Assembly (NCBI RefSeq): GCF_905475345.1
Contig: NC_066595.1
Coordinates: 6,960,501-7,024,500, forward strand
From: Vespula vulgaris
Lineage: Eukaryota > Arthropoda > Insecta > Hymenoptera > Vespidae
Length of the DNA stretch: 64,000 nucleotides
Direction: 5' to 3'
The notes under the pieces were generated by a model, which was given only the letters and a program-made list of their open reading frames with translations, was not told the origin of the DNA and searched no databases. Shown here one piece after another: positions 50,101 through 62,404 of the stretch. The translations under genes and the position numbers were made by a program. Positions within the stretch are counted from its first letter, which is position 1. Every line of letters starts with the position of its first letter.

Positions 50101-50739
50101 TAAAAATGAAGACGACAAGTCGAGATCAAGAAAGTCCAAGAAGGATTCGAGTTCAGACGACGAACCGAAAAAGTCGAGGAAAAGAAGAGATAGTTCTTCC
50201 GAAGACGAAAAATCTAGAACGCGTAAAACAAGGAAAGATTCAACCAGTGACGAGGAAACTAAAACAAAATCGAAGAAATCTAAACGAGATTCAAGTACGG
50301 ACGATGAAGATATCGCAGAAAAAGATGTGAAGAAGAAGCGGAAAGTTGATGACAGCTCTGACGAAGAGAAAGTTAAAAAGAAACGTAGGAAAAAGACCAA
50401 AACTAGTACGAGTGAATCAGAGGTAGGTATTTAAATGTAATATCGTAGGGTATACTAATAATAATTATTATTATTGCATAATATTTTGATACGTACAATA
50501 ATCTTTTGTAAATTCTGTTTATATAGGAAAGCGAAGTGGAGGAAAAGAAAAAGAAGAAGGATAAAAAGCATAAGAAACATAAGAAACACAAGAAACATAG
50601 AAAACACAAAAAGAAGAAGGTCGCGGATTCTGATGAATCTGACGTAAGTGAAGGTAATACGGAAGAATTAGAAAAAAAACTTCGAGAAAAGGCATTAAAA
50701 TCAATGAAAAAAGGACATAGTATCGAAAGAAGTGATTGA
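44102..50739 (+). CDS. SRRM1: Serine/arginine repetitive matrix protein 1 (SRm160)
   Basis: Sixteen exons join in phase to 1197 residues: 44102-44113, 44226-44315, 44395-44517, 46116-46286, 46604-46764, 46856-47050, 47137-47952, 48047-48181, 48277-48762, 48905-49118, 49212-49297, 49377-49615, 49690-49848, 49929-50422 and 50527-50739, with only four residues in the first. Residues about 5-132 are the PWI nucleic-acid-binding domain: RFSDKEKKLLKQMKF, VIKPWITTKITQILGMEDD, QINLTGFLNGRNARSFMGEL. The rest is a low-complexity RS/RD/KS-rich region, then KKDKKHKKHKKHKKH and the conserved end ELEKKLREKALKSMKK. SRm160 is a splicing coactivator that also links to the exon-junction complex and 3' processing. 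The exon list above has fifteen entries; I can define no further one. Intron 3 (44518-46115) is unusual and described separately. Confidence 0.93.
44930..45715. other. GC-richer, hairpin-dense segment inside SRRM1 intron 3 (possible structured RNA)
   Basis: This stretch differs sharply in base composition from the AT-rich intron on both sides. It contains many exact inverted repeats: CGGATGT/ACATCCG (44999-45022), TGCTGAA/TTCAGCA (45101-45116), CCACTTC/GAAGTGG with a GATA loop (45293-45310), ACCCAG/CTGGGT (45342-45360), the 14-base palindrome AGCTACGCGTAGCT (45466-45479), TCCAG/CTGGA (45633-45648) and TTGACA/TGTCAA (45666-45682). A 191-codon plus-strand frame (44902-45477) is open, but its sequence resembles no protein I know, and frames on the other strand are shorter. 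A TTTT run follows at about 45709. It could be a nested non-coding RNA, an alternative or poison exon, or a diverged insertion. The strand is unknown. Confidence 0.4.
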
Positions 50740-51680
50740 GATTATATGTGTCGTATCAAAGATCGTGTTACCTAACGTGTATTCATACCACAATGTACTT
50801 GATCAAATTGATGAATTGTCTTATGAATGACTTTTCCTGTTTATTACTGGAAAGGAAGCTAGGTTTCATTACACATTGAATTTATTCGTTATGAAACCAG
50901 TTTCTAATTCATGCACTGACATGTCATTTAACGAGTAATTCAATCGTATATAGTCCTTATCGTATACTTTAGAGAGTGCGTATTTTTATTTTGATTTCAT
51001 TATTGATATTACCAAAAGATGATACTATAAATAATTTCATAAGTTGATATAAAAGATGAATACATCAGTACGTTATTACATTTAAACATAGCTATTTTTT
51101 TTGTCCTTGAAGGACGCGATACCTCCTATACACCTCTAAATTTTAACAATATTAAGATATGTAGGCACGTGATGTGTCAAGCTAGAAAACTATTTACTTT
51201 TACTTTATCCGTATCACGAAGCAGTTTACACATGTCTTATACCTAATTTTAAGCGAATTGTTTCTTGTTATATAGCACCGCAGCGATGCAAGATTTATAA
51301 CTTATTTTCATTTGTGTAGTTAGTTTCTCTCAAGAAATTTGCATTTAGAATATAATAATTTATATATTATATAATGTTATTTCTACTGTACAACCTGAAA
51401 AATGAAGATATTTTGGTGTCGCCTTCTATTATCTCATTCGATAACCTTTACTTTGTAATAATTACAAATTTTGTCTAGACTTTAAAAGTCGTCATATCGA
51501 ATTTGTACGCGATGTAATTTACTTTATAATTCACACATGCGCGCGCGTATTCCTCTTAGTATTTGAAATATATCATTTTGGAAAAAGTGTTATTAATTCG
51601 ACAATTTATATAATTATTAAATTATTTATTATATCTTACATTAATATATACAACATCTATATATTTATACATAACATAAT
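50740..51680. other. Tail-to-tail interval between SRRM1 and POLR3D
   Basis: About 940 bp of AT-rich DNA separates the two stop codons and probably consists largely of the two 3' UTRs. No further gene is visible. Confidence 0.5.
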
Positions 51681-53339
51681 TTACATTTTAAGCAACATTG
51701 ACTCCCAATCTGGAGAACATACTAATGTATTATTAATTGTTCCGAGATTAATGAGTTCACCATTCAGTTTAACTGTATCTAGTTTTGCAGCTAAAAGATC
51801 CTAAAATAGTAATGAATTTTTAGATATTCTTAATCAATCTCGAAGATTCCTTTTTATAGCGTAAATTTATAAATGAGATTACCTGTCGAAAACTCAAATT
51901 AGATCCAATATCTACGATTAGATTGTTTTCGCCTATGCATAAACGTGCTTTCCCAGATTTTAAGATCTGTAGTTTTCCAAGCATACCAGCTTTCAAACTG
52001 CTCAGAGTGCAATAATTTTTTTTGGTATTCTCTTTACTGTCCTTTTCTTGTGCCGTATCGTTTGCATGCTTTGGTTTTGGTGGATTAGCATCGTCGTTTG
52101 ATTCTAAACCTGGCAAGCAATCTGGAAACTGCAATTAAATAATTAACTAACTATTAATAATATTTCTTTATACTATTCAATCTAAATTTTATAATTTCAA
52201 TACCTGCATTAACATATAGGAATGTGGTTTGTTTTCAATAACTTGTGATATATTGCCTAATTGATTTGGCTTCTTAGATTCACTTTTTATAAGTGCTTCC
52301 TTTTTCATTTCTTTCTTTGGTTTCATTACTGTAAATTCATATTTTATAGCAAATACATTATGATAATAAAATAACATATTTCATTTTGCTTACCAGTGCC
52401 ATTTTCTAAAATGATAGGTTTTTGATCTATTTCTTCATCATCCGAAATACTATTTTCATGCTTGGATTCTGTTTTATATAATTTACCTATAATTATTAAA
52501 ACAATGATATATTATGATTCTACTCATTTCTATATTACTGTCATATTAAAAGAATCATACCTTCTAAAATCATAGGTAATATAACAGGAGCATTTTCTGT
52601 ATCTGGTTCTGTACCATCATCGATAAAATCATCCTTTAATAATGCTTTTAGTTTTCGTTCTTCTTCATCTTTATCAATATCACGATCTAAATTTAATTTT
52701 GGTTTATCTATAAAAACTTTTCTATCACTATCGCTGTATCTATCTCCTCCTTGTCCCTTGGATCTTCTACCACCTTGGGTGTCAGTTGCACCTTGGGAAA
52801 ATACACCAGAAGTCTGTGGATATAAACACATAGAGATAAAATATACTACATAATAGAAATTTGCTTCGTCAAGAAAGAAAGTATTGTTACGAGATATACC
52901 TGAATTAGATTATTAGAAACTCTGCCTCGTCCACGATCAGATAATCCACGACCTCTTCCTCTGCCTCTTTGTTTAGATGGTTTTTCAGTATCATTTTTAT
53001 TTACTACTGTTTCCCTAAAAACAAACTATAGTTTCATTGTTGCTTAACTAATGATATTTTTAAATATGAAAAACAAGAATGGACTTACTCTTTCTTTTTG
53101 TTTCGTTGAGCATTAAAATTAGGTACATATACTTTTTTCGGTTTTTCAGTCTTGATATTTCCACCTAAAGTTAAATCACGTGGTAACCTAAAAGAAGTCA
53201 ATCTTGTTGTTGTGGGTGAAACGCCTGGTTCGGTTTTAATATTTCTGAGAGGCACTGGTAAAGAAGTTCCCGGTTCAATTTTGATTCGAACATTTTCTGG
53301 AAGTGTGTGATTTTTATCGCGTAATTTATCGGAAGCCAT
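51681..53339 (-). CDS. POLR3D: RNA polymerase III subunit RPC4
   Basis: Seven exons (53089-53339, 52900-53014, 52561-52813, 52394-52486, 52204-52328, 51883-52128, 51681-51800) join in phase to 400 residues (human 398). The N-terminus has three sumoylation-type motifs (IKIEP, IKTEP, IKTEK) and the RPC4 block KKVYVPNFNAQRNKKK. An RG-rich stretch (RGRGRGRGLSDRGRGR), an acidic middle (KDDFIDDGTEPDTEN) and the conserved C-terminal beta domain follow, with LKAGMLGKLQILKSGKARL, LIVDIGSNLSFRQ and the end CSPDWESMLLKM. RPC4 forms a TFIIF-like heterodimer with RPC5 that acts in Pol III initiation, termination and recycling. The start context GAAATGGCTT is acceptable, and no upstream in-frame alternative was seen. 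Confidence 0.94.
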
Positions 53340-54156
53340 TTCTAATAATTCTAACGATTTCGTTTGCGGTAACTATAATCTTTGACACTCATGCTTTTGC
53401 CAAGCGGCCATTATTGACGAATACCAACCGTACAAAATCAACGTTTTATATGTACACTGTTACCAATCATAAAAGTAAAAATTTCTTGCTGATTATTTAT
53501 TACTTGAGTGTTGATAGTCGTTATTTAATATATTTTATTCGGATTTTATATAAATAATATAATAGCGTAAATTTTAGTCTTCGTTTTTATGTAAAAAGTG
53601 TTTAATATTACTCTAGTAAAAAAAAAAAGAAATGTATGATTTAAATATTGCATCCTTCGCGGGTAAAGTTGGTAGCCAATAAAATTGCGACTATTATAAT
53701 TTTTCGTTATTTTGCGCGGCAATAAGGCAGCCATTGTAATCATGATGTAAGATGAGTGCTGTATTTTACAGATTTTCTGTTATGCAGCCATCGATATCAT
53801 AGATTTTTCAACCGAATCATGCACGGAATCATACTGAAAATCACAGGTAATGAAATTTATTTGATCATCTCGTAATATTTTTCGATATTTAACTGGAAAC
53901 AAATATCTGTCAATTATTAAGTTTTTACGTTGTATTATTCGTTTTTAACTATTCGTGTATTCGTAAATTATGTTATATAGATCTATTTTTAATGAGTTAT
54001 ATATGTTTTATATAATCGATAAAAAGATAAAAAATATTAAAAAGTCTGAGATAAGAAGAAGATAAGTACAATATGCAATTGGCAAATCTCTCGCTGAAGA
54101 ATATTTTCTATATATCTTTGCAGAATGGCGAATATATTTTCTAATATAAGTCATAT

Positions 54157-54209
<53 letters not shown>

Positions 54210-55732
54210 TTCTCACTTTCTCTTATGATATTTACACATATAAACATCTGCTTTAAGAATTATTTCATAATTGCAACAATCACTTTATAATTTTAATGCA
54301 CACAGCATCTATTATAAACGTCGAATTACATATACTAATTATATACAACAAATTCGAGATAGCATTATTATTTCGATAAGAATTTCCAAAGATAGCTTTG
54401 TTATATGTACAAAAAATAGATTTATTTGGCAAGTTCTAATATTGATCGAATTGTAATAATAAAATTTGTAATATTGTGAGAGAGTTAGGTGAATGTAGGC
54501 AGGGTAATAGGATGAATGTTTTTAGGACGATGAGTAGTATTTAGCAGGCAAACAGGCAAGAGTGCGAGCAAGCAGGTAAGCAAGCAAGCAAGCAACCGAG
54601 CAGAGAGGCTGAGTAGAGCAAGCAGGAGCGACATAGGGGATAGGAGAGTATAGATACATATAAGACGGTGTGCGCGATGAGGTCATCGCGTGGTTTTTTA
54701 ACCGCGCCGGCAGTCGTGAAGCAGACCGCTCGAAAGCCGGCTGTCTTACGTTCGTTTCTGCTCTCTCGTGATTTTTCTAACTCGGTGCCACGTGCCCGAG
54801 AGTTTCGTTCCTTAGCTCTTTTTCCATTATTTTTTTTTATCCATTATTTTTTACGTTCGCGAGTTCGAGAAATATTTGGATATTAGATTTCCGTTTCTTA
54901 AAATTAAGAAAACATAAAGCATTATATTTTAATAAATGTCGTATTCTTATCATCGTCTGACGGATCCTGATTCCTAACCGAGTTATCATCCTGAACAACA
55001 AATTTTCATTAACGGATTACGATCGAGCAGATCCACGAGTCATAAAATCGTTATACACCGCTAGACACATGACCGATTTAAAGTTCGACCGGTCGGTACG
55101 TTTCTTAAACCTGTTTTAACTTCTTCTCTCTTTCTCTCGATTATTGTATACATCGGTGAGTGAGTTTTCGAATAGCTCAATCGTTGCGAGTCAAATCGTT
55201 TTTGCGTTGTCCCTTTCGATTGTGTGTGATTTTACTTTTTTTTTTCTTCCGTTTTCTTTTCTCTCTTCTTGTCTTTCTTTTTAATTTTCTAATCGATCTA
55301 TAGTGCGTTTTCTGTTGGCAGATCAAACGACGAACGTCTCTGAGCTGCCATAGATTACGTTTTAACAACTTGCCTGTTTTTCATTTGGAAGTTATGAAGA
55401 AGGTAAAGTTTCTTAAAAAACAGAGTTAATCTGTTTACGTTTGTAAACATTCACTTTAATTGTTAACTAGATAGATAAACATGATTTTTTTTTCTAATCT
55501 CTCGTGTATTCTTCACGTACATAAATATGGAAATGTAGGAGTAATAGAAATTCGTTGTAGAATTAATTTAAAGATCTTTTTAGAGAATACAGAATATAAG
55601 CTAATCACAATCAACAACGAACGTTTTCTTGTCAATGTATTCTTATATACGCGATAACAGCTTCTCTTCTTTCTTATGTATTGTACCTATATACCGCTAT
55701 GTATTCTTTTTTACATACAGGTTTTCCGTTAC

Positions 55733-55764
<32 letters not shown>

Positions 55765-56359
55765 TTTTCTCTCTCTCTGTCTTTCATTAGCAAGAAATTA
55801 AAAAGTAAAATCGAAGTATAGTTCGTACGTTATGTTTTGGTTGCTGTTCGCTGGAATGGAAATGTTTTGTCGCGTGGGCGTAACGATTTATAAGGAGGAT
55901 AAGGACAAGCGATTTGAAATTTATGCGTTTACAGTGGTAAACAATTATCAGTCGTTAACGTTGGTATTTCATTATCTCTCTTTCTTCCTCTCTCTCTCTC
56001 TCTCTTTCTCTCTTTCTCTTTCTCTGTCTATATTTTTTTAGAAGTTAATTTTCTCTTTTAAAATGCATAATTATTCACAATTCGAATTAAAAAGTATTGA
56101 AGGTTATGTGAAAATCAACAAAATTGATTAACAATTTTGTTTCTTTCCTTTCTTATTTTATTATTATTTAAATACTATCTCACAACGATTGTATGCGCTT
56201 ATTTCAGATTAAATTTCTATTTCAAAATGCATGATTTTTTTTATAATTCATATTGAAAGTAGTACGGACGTTATTTATAAATCAAAAACATTGATCACAT
56301 TTTTCATGATTCATATCTTTATTATTTTTTTTTTTATAATACCTCATATACGATTAAAG

Positions 56360-56406
<47 letters not shown>

Positions 56407-56445
56407 CTGAGTAGGATCAAAGATCGAAGAATGATTTTTCTCATT
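53340..56445. other. POLR3D 5' flank and probable 5' UTR region of a plus-strand gene
   Basis: The first few hundred bases must hold the POLR3D promoter; GCGGCCATTATTG near 53402-53415 carries a Pho/YY1-type GCCAT core. After a (CT)n tract (54164-54204) a purine-rich block at about 54480-54680 (repeats of AGCAAGCAGG) leads into GC-richer sequence. A donor (ATGAAGAAG/GTAAAG) is at 55401-55402. This may be a 5' UTR exon joined to the acceptor at 56445. More CT tracts occur at 55733-55790 and 55988-56026 and an (AT)n tract at 56364-56402. No conserved protein is visible. Confidence 0.4.
54164..54204. repeat. (CT)n microsatellite
   Basis: About 20 copies of CT form a pyrimidine tract upstream of a GC-richer block that may be a promoter. 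Similar tracts recur at 55733-55790 and 55988-56026. Confidence 0.9.
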
Positions 56446-56831
56446 TCAGCGAGTCTATGCGCACGCACACGTCGCTCGATGTCGATAGCTTTTCAGCCGA
56501 GCTCGTCGAGTTCGATCGAAGAGGGTGGAGGAGTTGGAGGAGGAGCTGGAGGAACTGGAGAAGGAGGTGGAGGAGGAGGAGGAGGAGGAGGAGGAGGAGG
56601 AAGAAGAAGAGGATGCAGCGGTAGCGTAGATCAAAACGAAGCGCGCTTTACAAAGTTCGACTTTACAACGAGAAGGAAAACATTGCGTCGTTGACAACGA
56701 ATCTATCAAGAAATTTCAATTTTGTTTTGCTGATAGGAAAAAAAGTAAAAATCGGAATATTACGAACGTTTCGAAATCGTCGAAAGATGAATGGAGTTCG
56801 ACGGACGGCCATCGACGCTTTCGATGCCAAG
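56446..56831 (+). other. Probable 5' UTR plus first coding exon of an unidentified gene
   Basis: A good acceptor (TCTCATTTCAG) ends at 56445 and a donor (GCCAAG/GTAATA) follows 56831. Between them the sequence is GC-rich, unlike its surroundings. Near the end an ATG at 56787 opens a frame reading MNGVRRTAIDAFDAK that runs in phase 0 into the donor, so it could be the start of the protein, with later exons beyond what I can find. Upstream ATGs give short separate frames ending before it, which would be upstream ORFs. I do not recognise the encoded start. Confidence 0.35.
56528..56605. repeat. (GGA)n trinucleotide tract
   Basis: An imperfect then perfect GGA repeat, becoming AGA at its end, lies inside the probable 5' exon. 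It reads as poly-glycine, poly-glutamate or poly-arginine according to frame, and all three frames are open through it for this reason. Confidence 0.9.
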
Positions 56832-58738
56832 GTAATAATAAATTTATATATATTTTTTTATTTTTATACATAGGATGGACCAAAGGAGTTCCTAGATGAG
56901 CCAAAAGATATTAGGTAATATTAAAAATCAATTACTCTCTTTCGAAATCTTTCAGGCTAATTTTCTTTTCAGACTGTAAAATTACTGGATTTGTTGGTAA
57001 AGTTACAAGCTCAACTATAAGCCTAAAAAGTCTCGAAAAGAAGTAATTTTTATTTAATCATTTAAGAAATTTTGGCCTACGTAGAAATTTTTGGACCATC
57101 CTATATGTGCATGATTGTGATGATTTGGTACCAAATTGAAATATTTGAATTATTTTAAAGAAAAAGGATTTTTTAAGTTTGATTATTTCTATCACTTTAT
57201 CATTTATTTTCTTCGGAATGGATATATATTTGAAAAAAGATATATATAGAAGGTAAACATACAGTAGTCTCAGTAATTATGTGACCGTGATGACCTTGCT
57301 TCACTTAATTGTAAAACTTTGGATCGTCTTAAAAGAAATTTTTAAGCTTGATTATTTTTATTCATTGTATGGTTCTAACTAGAAAAAAGAATATATATAT
57401 ATATCAAAGACGAATACAGTAATTATATTACGCAATGTAATTAATTCTCTGTCTCTCTCCTTCTTGAGAAAGATCTTACGCATCGAAGGCCCAAGAGACG
57501 TAAGCGATTCTGTAAGTCGGTCTCTGCTTCGGGTACTTTCTGTCTCCGAGCAACCACCAGTTCGTAGAATGTGTGCGTCGAACGGAACATGTAATTAGGT
57601 GTCTTAACGCGCCGAGATCGGTTGACCGATCCGATAACGTGCGATACATAAGTATATCCTTTGGTTATGGCTATGAGATTCGATGCGTTGAACTTTTCAC
57701 TGGTAGAGTCAGAAACGAGTTACTTTACTACCCTATCGAATAGAAAGAGTTTTTAATACTTTAGGAAATTTGAACAATTATAAAAAATATTAATAGTTAT
57801 AAAAACTATTAATTTTGTAGTACAATAGTAGTAACAATAATAGCTATCAAACTATATAATTACAATATAAATTATCAAATTAATATTGCGATATTTATTT
57901 TTTCTTTTTCTTCTTTCTTAATGTAGATCAAGTTTTCATACGTTAATCTGATAATATTTAATAATAACGTAAGTGTAGGAATATCTACCTAAGTGTTAGT
58001 ATTTGCAAATGTTAGAAATAACAAAAGTAGTTATTTCAAAATTGAAATAATATTTTAACGGAGTACTACGTACCTATGAATCTATGTAAATATGTCCGAG
58101 GCCAGGGAATAACTCATTCGGTTCCATACGAGTACGTTACTCGCATATTATTAAGCCAACAGTAGAATTATTAATTTAGTATCTGATCATCGTTCGTACT
58201 CTTTCGCAACGTTCTCTTCCTGTGTCTCGTTGTAAAATAACGTTGTAGCTTAGCAGCAAGTTAGCTTTCCGCAACATTCATACGACCGTTGGTTGGTCGG
58301 TCGAGGGTTTTAGCTCGTGAAGTATCGAGTTATGTATATCTTTGATGATGGATCGTAGTGCATGTTAAAGTTATCGCTGTTGGCACGATCATAATTTGCT
58401 TTTGAATTTGATCAAAGTTATGCCTTAATATGATATATATATATTTTTTACTTTTTATTTAATGTAAAGGATCGCGTGTTTATGCAATTAATGCAAAATT
58501 CCAATTTGCACTCCGTAACATTTTCTATTACGAAACTATGACGAGTAACTAACATTTAATAAAAATGATACATCTTTTTATGCTTTAAAACTAATTAATT
58601 CGAAAACTTTACTTTACTTTGGTGTAGCCTACATTAGTCGAAGTAATTTCGAAAGATCAAGAAATAGAATTGTGCCAATGCTACGTCGCGATTTCATTTA
58701 TGGCCAAACGAGTTCTCGCACGATAAAGGCTAGAAAGA

Positions 58739-58786
<48 letters not shown>

Positions 58787-59639
58787 TTACCGAACGTGAG
58801 AACTAGAAAATTAATATCGTGAGAGGCTCATGATAAAAAATATCAAAGTATACATACATTTAATTGTATAATGATAACGCATATAAATTTTGTTATTTTT
58901 TTTTTCAAAAATAAGTTACGAAACTCAGGAAAATATTTGCAATCAATTAGTAGAGAAACTATTAGAGTTAATAAATTTTGTGGACTTCCACGTGTTTGAC
59001 ATTGTAAAGATTTCAATTAACGTCGATTCTGGATCAATCGAAGTAATTACCTAACGATGGCAAAACGATCACAACCTCGATGCATTTTTTAAAACTTTTC
59101 TCTTGGCAAGGACAACGTTAAAGACAGTCGTAAAGCTTCTTCGCGTATAGATATTCTTGATTTTCCATCGTAACAGCTTTTCGCGACGGATATACTGGCG
59201 CACCTTCCATCAAACTAAGTAGGTTCACTTTGCGATGTGATATTGTCATAACGGAAGTTATATGTATGGTCAGTTTCGTTTTGGTATTGCGTGACAGTAA
59301 GCAATTCTTGGATCCCCTTTGGATTTCTTGCGTGACAGGGTTGTTATAGGGCGTTCTTTTTTCTCTTTCTGAACACTCTGGAAACCTTAGGCAAAAGGAT
59401 CGTAATTGAACGCACTCTTTGCATTAAATTAAGTTGTGCTTCGTAATAGAAGAAAGATTCAACCCTCCGGTATACGTGTTCGCAAACGAGGTGGATCGAT
59501 GATCTCAAATCAGCCTGTCTTCCTTTTTATATACCTATGTAGTTTCTTTATTTAGCATTACGAGGACAAATCGGATTTCTATATGTCCTTCTTACATAGG
59601 TAATAGTTCATAACTTTGAAATAGAAATAGAATGTAAGT

Positions 59640-59689
59640 GGTTCATTCGTTTATACACCCACTCATATATATATATAAACGAATGAACC
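59640..59689. repeat. Perfect inverted repeat, 16-bp arms, 18-base loop
   Basis: GGTTCATTCGTTTATA at 59640-59655 is matched exactly by its reverse complement at 59674-59689. A further GAATGAAC copy follows at 59695-59702. It is followed by TG and TA tracts, so slippage or replication-based duplication may have produced it. Confidence 0.9.
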
Positions 59690-59727
59690 TATATTGAATG
59701 AACATATATATCTATATATATGTATAT

Positions 59728-59732
59728 GTGTG

Positions 59733-59788
<56 letters not shown>
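59728..59788. repeat. TG and TA microsatellites
   Basis: A short TG run (about 59728-59740) is followed by a TA run (59743-59788), next to the inverted repeat. Confidence 0.9.
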
Positions 59789-59791
<3 letters not shown>

Positions 59792-60409
59792 CGGACACAC
59801 CCAACAGGTTGTACTAATACAAAAGTACTAATACAGTATCCTAAAGAAAAAAATCGGTTTGTAGAAGTTTATTAATAATTGGAGTGAGATGTAACATAAG
59901 CGTAATGTTACTTTTTCAAAGTAATACGTGGTAAAGTCCGTTTCACTTTCTTCGTAATCGGTAATAACTAGCGATAATCTCGCAGCCATGTGAGATAGTA
60001 GAGATCAGATAATTATCAGCAAATATCCTTGACGGTTCCCTCCCTCTCTTCTTCAATTCTATATTCTTCTATTTTAATAATCAATAATCACAGTGATAGT
60101 AAGTAGCTTTATTGAATAAATTATATAAATTTTAGTACCATAGAATGATTTCGAGTCTAATCAGGATGTTATGAATCAGTCTTGGTTCCTGTTTACGTCA
60201 AGGTCACATCAATTTGTTTAGTAAATTAGGTCAATCGCTTTGAAGAGATGAATCACAAGAAAAGTCTTTCAGCCTCGAGTATTTAGTATGTATAGCTTTG
60301 TAACAATGAAAACTCGAACGTTTCTCTTGAAAGGTGCAGGTGATAAAGGGGAGAAGGGAATGCACGCGTGCGCATGCCTCATAGGGTGCACCGAAAAGCA
60401 TCGTGCGAC

Positions 60410-60477
60410 TATAAGCACGCGTGACACAATCGTTCGGGAATGTCAGTAGTGTTGGACGTTGTTAGGTTCTCCAGATC
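60410..60477 (+). promoter_or_regulatory. Candidate TATA/Inr core promoter
   Basis: TATAAG at 60410-60415 is followed by an insect-type initiator TCAGTA with its A at 60445, 35 bases downstream, and by AGATC at 60473-60477, close to the position of a DPE. The block around it is GC-rich with a GCACGCGTGC palindrome at 60362-60371. Spacings are slightly off the usual values, so this is a candidate only. No downstream coding exon was identified. Confidence 0.3.
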
Positions 60478-62404
60478 TGTGTAGTAGTATATACGTGTAT
60501 GGTGCGTATGTATATACAATTTTTATAAATGTATACAATATATATATATCCATGGAGAGTGAATGCAATTTCTCCTACTGTTAGCTCTGCATATAGGATA
60601 ATTTTTTTTAAGCTTGTCAAGGAAATCTGTTCACCTACATGTGTTTCTTGGTTTCTATCATTAGTTTTTCTTTTTTCTTTTTTTTTCCTTTTTGAGGGAA
60701 AAAAGGGGAAGAAAAATATCTCATTGGGATGATTAAATCATTGTCAACAAGACGATATTTTTGAGTCTGTTATTCGTTGAGTAGAATAATAATGAGATAA
60801 TGAATTGAAGGATAAACAAATCTATCGATTCGAAGTACGTGTATTTTGGTTAATCGATGACTGATTATTTTGATTTGCCATCTTTGTTGATAGCAAGAAC
60901 GGATTGTTATTCGTACTGCGTACGATTCAGACGGAGTTTGTGATAAGGAGCAAAATGATGTCACTTCCGTACGTCTGACATCATTGAGTCGACGGCTCAA
61001 TGTCATTGCCTGCTTTCAAAATAATCGCTGCCCACTAGATACCAGTGTTGTTTTCATAAGTGGGGAGGACCTTGATGTCGCAGTCCCTAAAGTCACGACG
61101 AAGTTTTTTTCTTTTTTCTTTGTCTTTTTGTCTTTTTTTCTTTTCTTCTCTTTTTTCTTCTTATTCCAACTGGGACACATTTGCGAAGGCGTAAAAAACA
61201 TCGATTTCTACGTCGAATTTCGATTATTCTTATTATTTGTAATCAAGTTTCTTTTATTCATTTTTCAAAGTACATACGTCAATGTAATCCGCAAAAGGTT
61301 TGTTTATTGGGTCCAAGGTTTTGAATATGTATTTTTTTTTTTTTTTCATCGAGCAATACGTCAAGATATTCAACGTTACAACGTTAAACTTAATTGATCC
61401 TCGCGAGATGGAATATAAATAGATAGCGAATAAATAAAAAGGAGAACGTACGTAGAATAAATATAATTTATATAATTAATTATATTATCGATCGATTTTG
61501 TTAATCATAGATTTCTATAGTACCGACCTTTGATATAACCAATTTTTAATAATACTTTTCATTTCCGCGGGATGTCGCTTCAAGTTCGCGGCAAAATTTA
61601 ATTTCTACTTGGCTAATTATTACTGATATAATTAATATATTATAAAAGTATATATAGGTAGATATTTCTTTCGAAATAAATTTATTTGTCGATTTTTGCT
61701 CTTATATTTACTGCGAGTTTAAACAAAAAGAATTAATTTTGCAATTAGCATCCACGTAGCTATCATTGAAAAGCACAAAGGTAGACGTTCACAAGGGGCC
61801 ATCGCGAATCGACGAGGTCAGCGGTCTGACATGTACATACGTACGTACGTTCAATACACGGATACCGATAACAGTTTTATAGTTAGCAGTAGCGAAAGAA
61901 AGCATATTCTTCGGCCTCGCCATTCTCCGATGGAACGAGAAGGCCTCCAATGACTCACTACCATATTACGAGAAGCAGAACAGTTGTGACATGGACCGCT
62001 AAATGCTTACCAGCGAAACCGTTAAATTCAATTAGAGCGTTACTTTCTTTCTCTCGTTTACGACGTCAGACATTTCTAAGTAACCGTTGTTTATTTATTT
62101 TTCTTCGTTTTTTTCGCTTTCAACGTTTATAAATATTAATTTTATGCACTATAGTAAACTGTTGAAAAAGATCTTATTTCCATCTTTTTCTCGTCGAATA
62201 AATGGTGTCTCCTTTTTTTCTCTTTTGATAAAAAAATTTGGATAAATAGACGAAAAGATTGCGATAGCATTCGGAATGTGTATTTATCTAACTATATACA
62301 TACGTACATAGATACATCGGTTTGTACCTACGTACCTTCGAATGGTTATCCTCGCCATTTCGGGCGAAAAGGTCGGTGCGTACGTGAGGCCCCGTTCACC
62401 GCCT
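60478..62404. other. Non-coding stretch, no gene recognised
   Basis: Mostly AT-rich sequence with poly-pyrimidine runs (around 60660-60690 and 61105-61165). The open frames at 60770-61397 are made largely of phenylalanine- or lysine-rich low-complexity translation of those runs and show no family features. Confidence 0.45.

Larger units (their letters stand above)
56832..60409. other. Non-coding stretch, no gene recognised
   Basis: If the exon at 56446-56831 is real, this is its first intron. It is AT-rich with short GC-richer patches (about 57470-57620 and 58180-58330). It holds a (GA)n tract (58733-58784), a long perfect inverted repeat (59640-59689) and TG/TA microsatellites (59728-59788). 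No open frame with protein character was seen on either strand. Confidence 0.45.

Noticed and set aside
44102..50739. Possible CRISPR-like or tRNA elements anywhere in the window
   Set aside because: No spaced identical repeats and no B-box or cloverleaf pattern were found by eye on either strand.
56401..56694. 97-codon frame with a poly-glycine run
   Set aside because: The frame is open only because of the GGA tract, and its start lies in the intron before a good acceptor.
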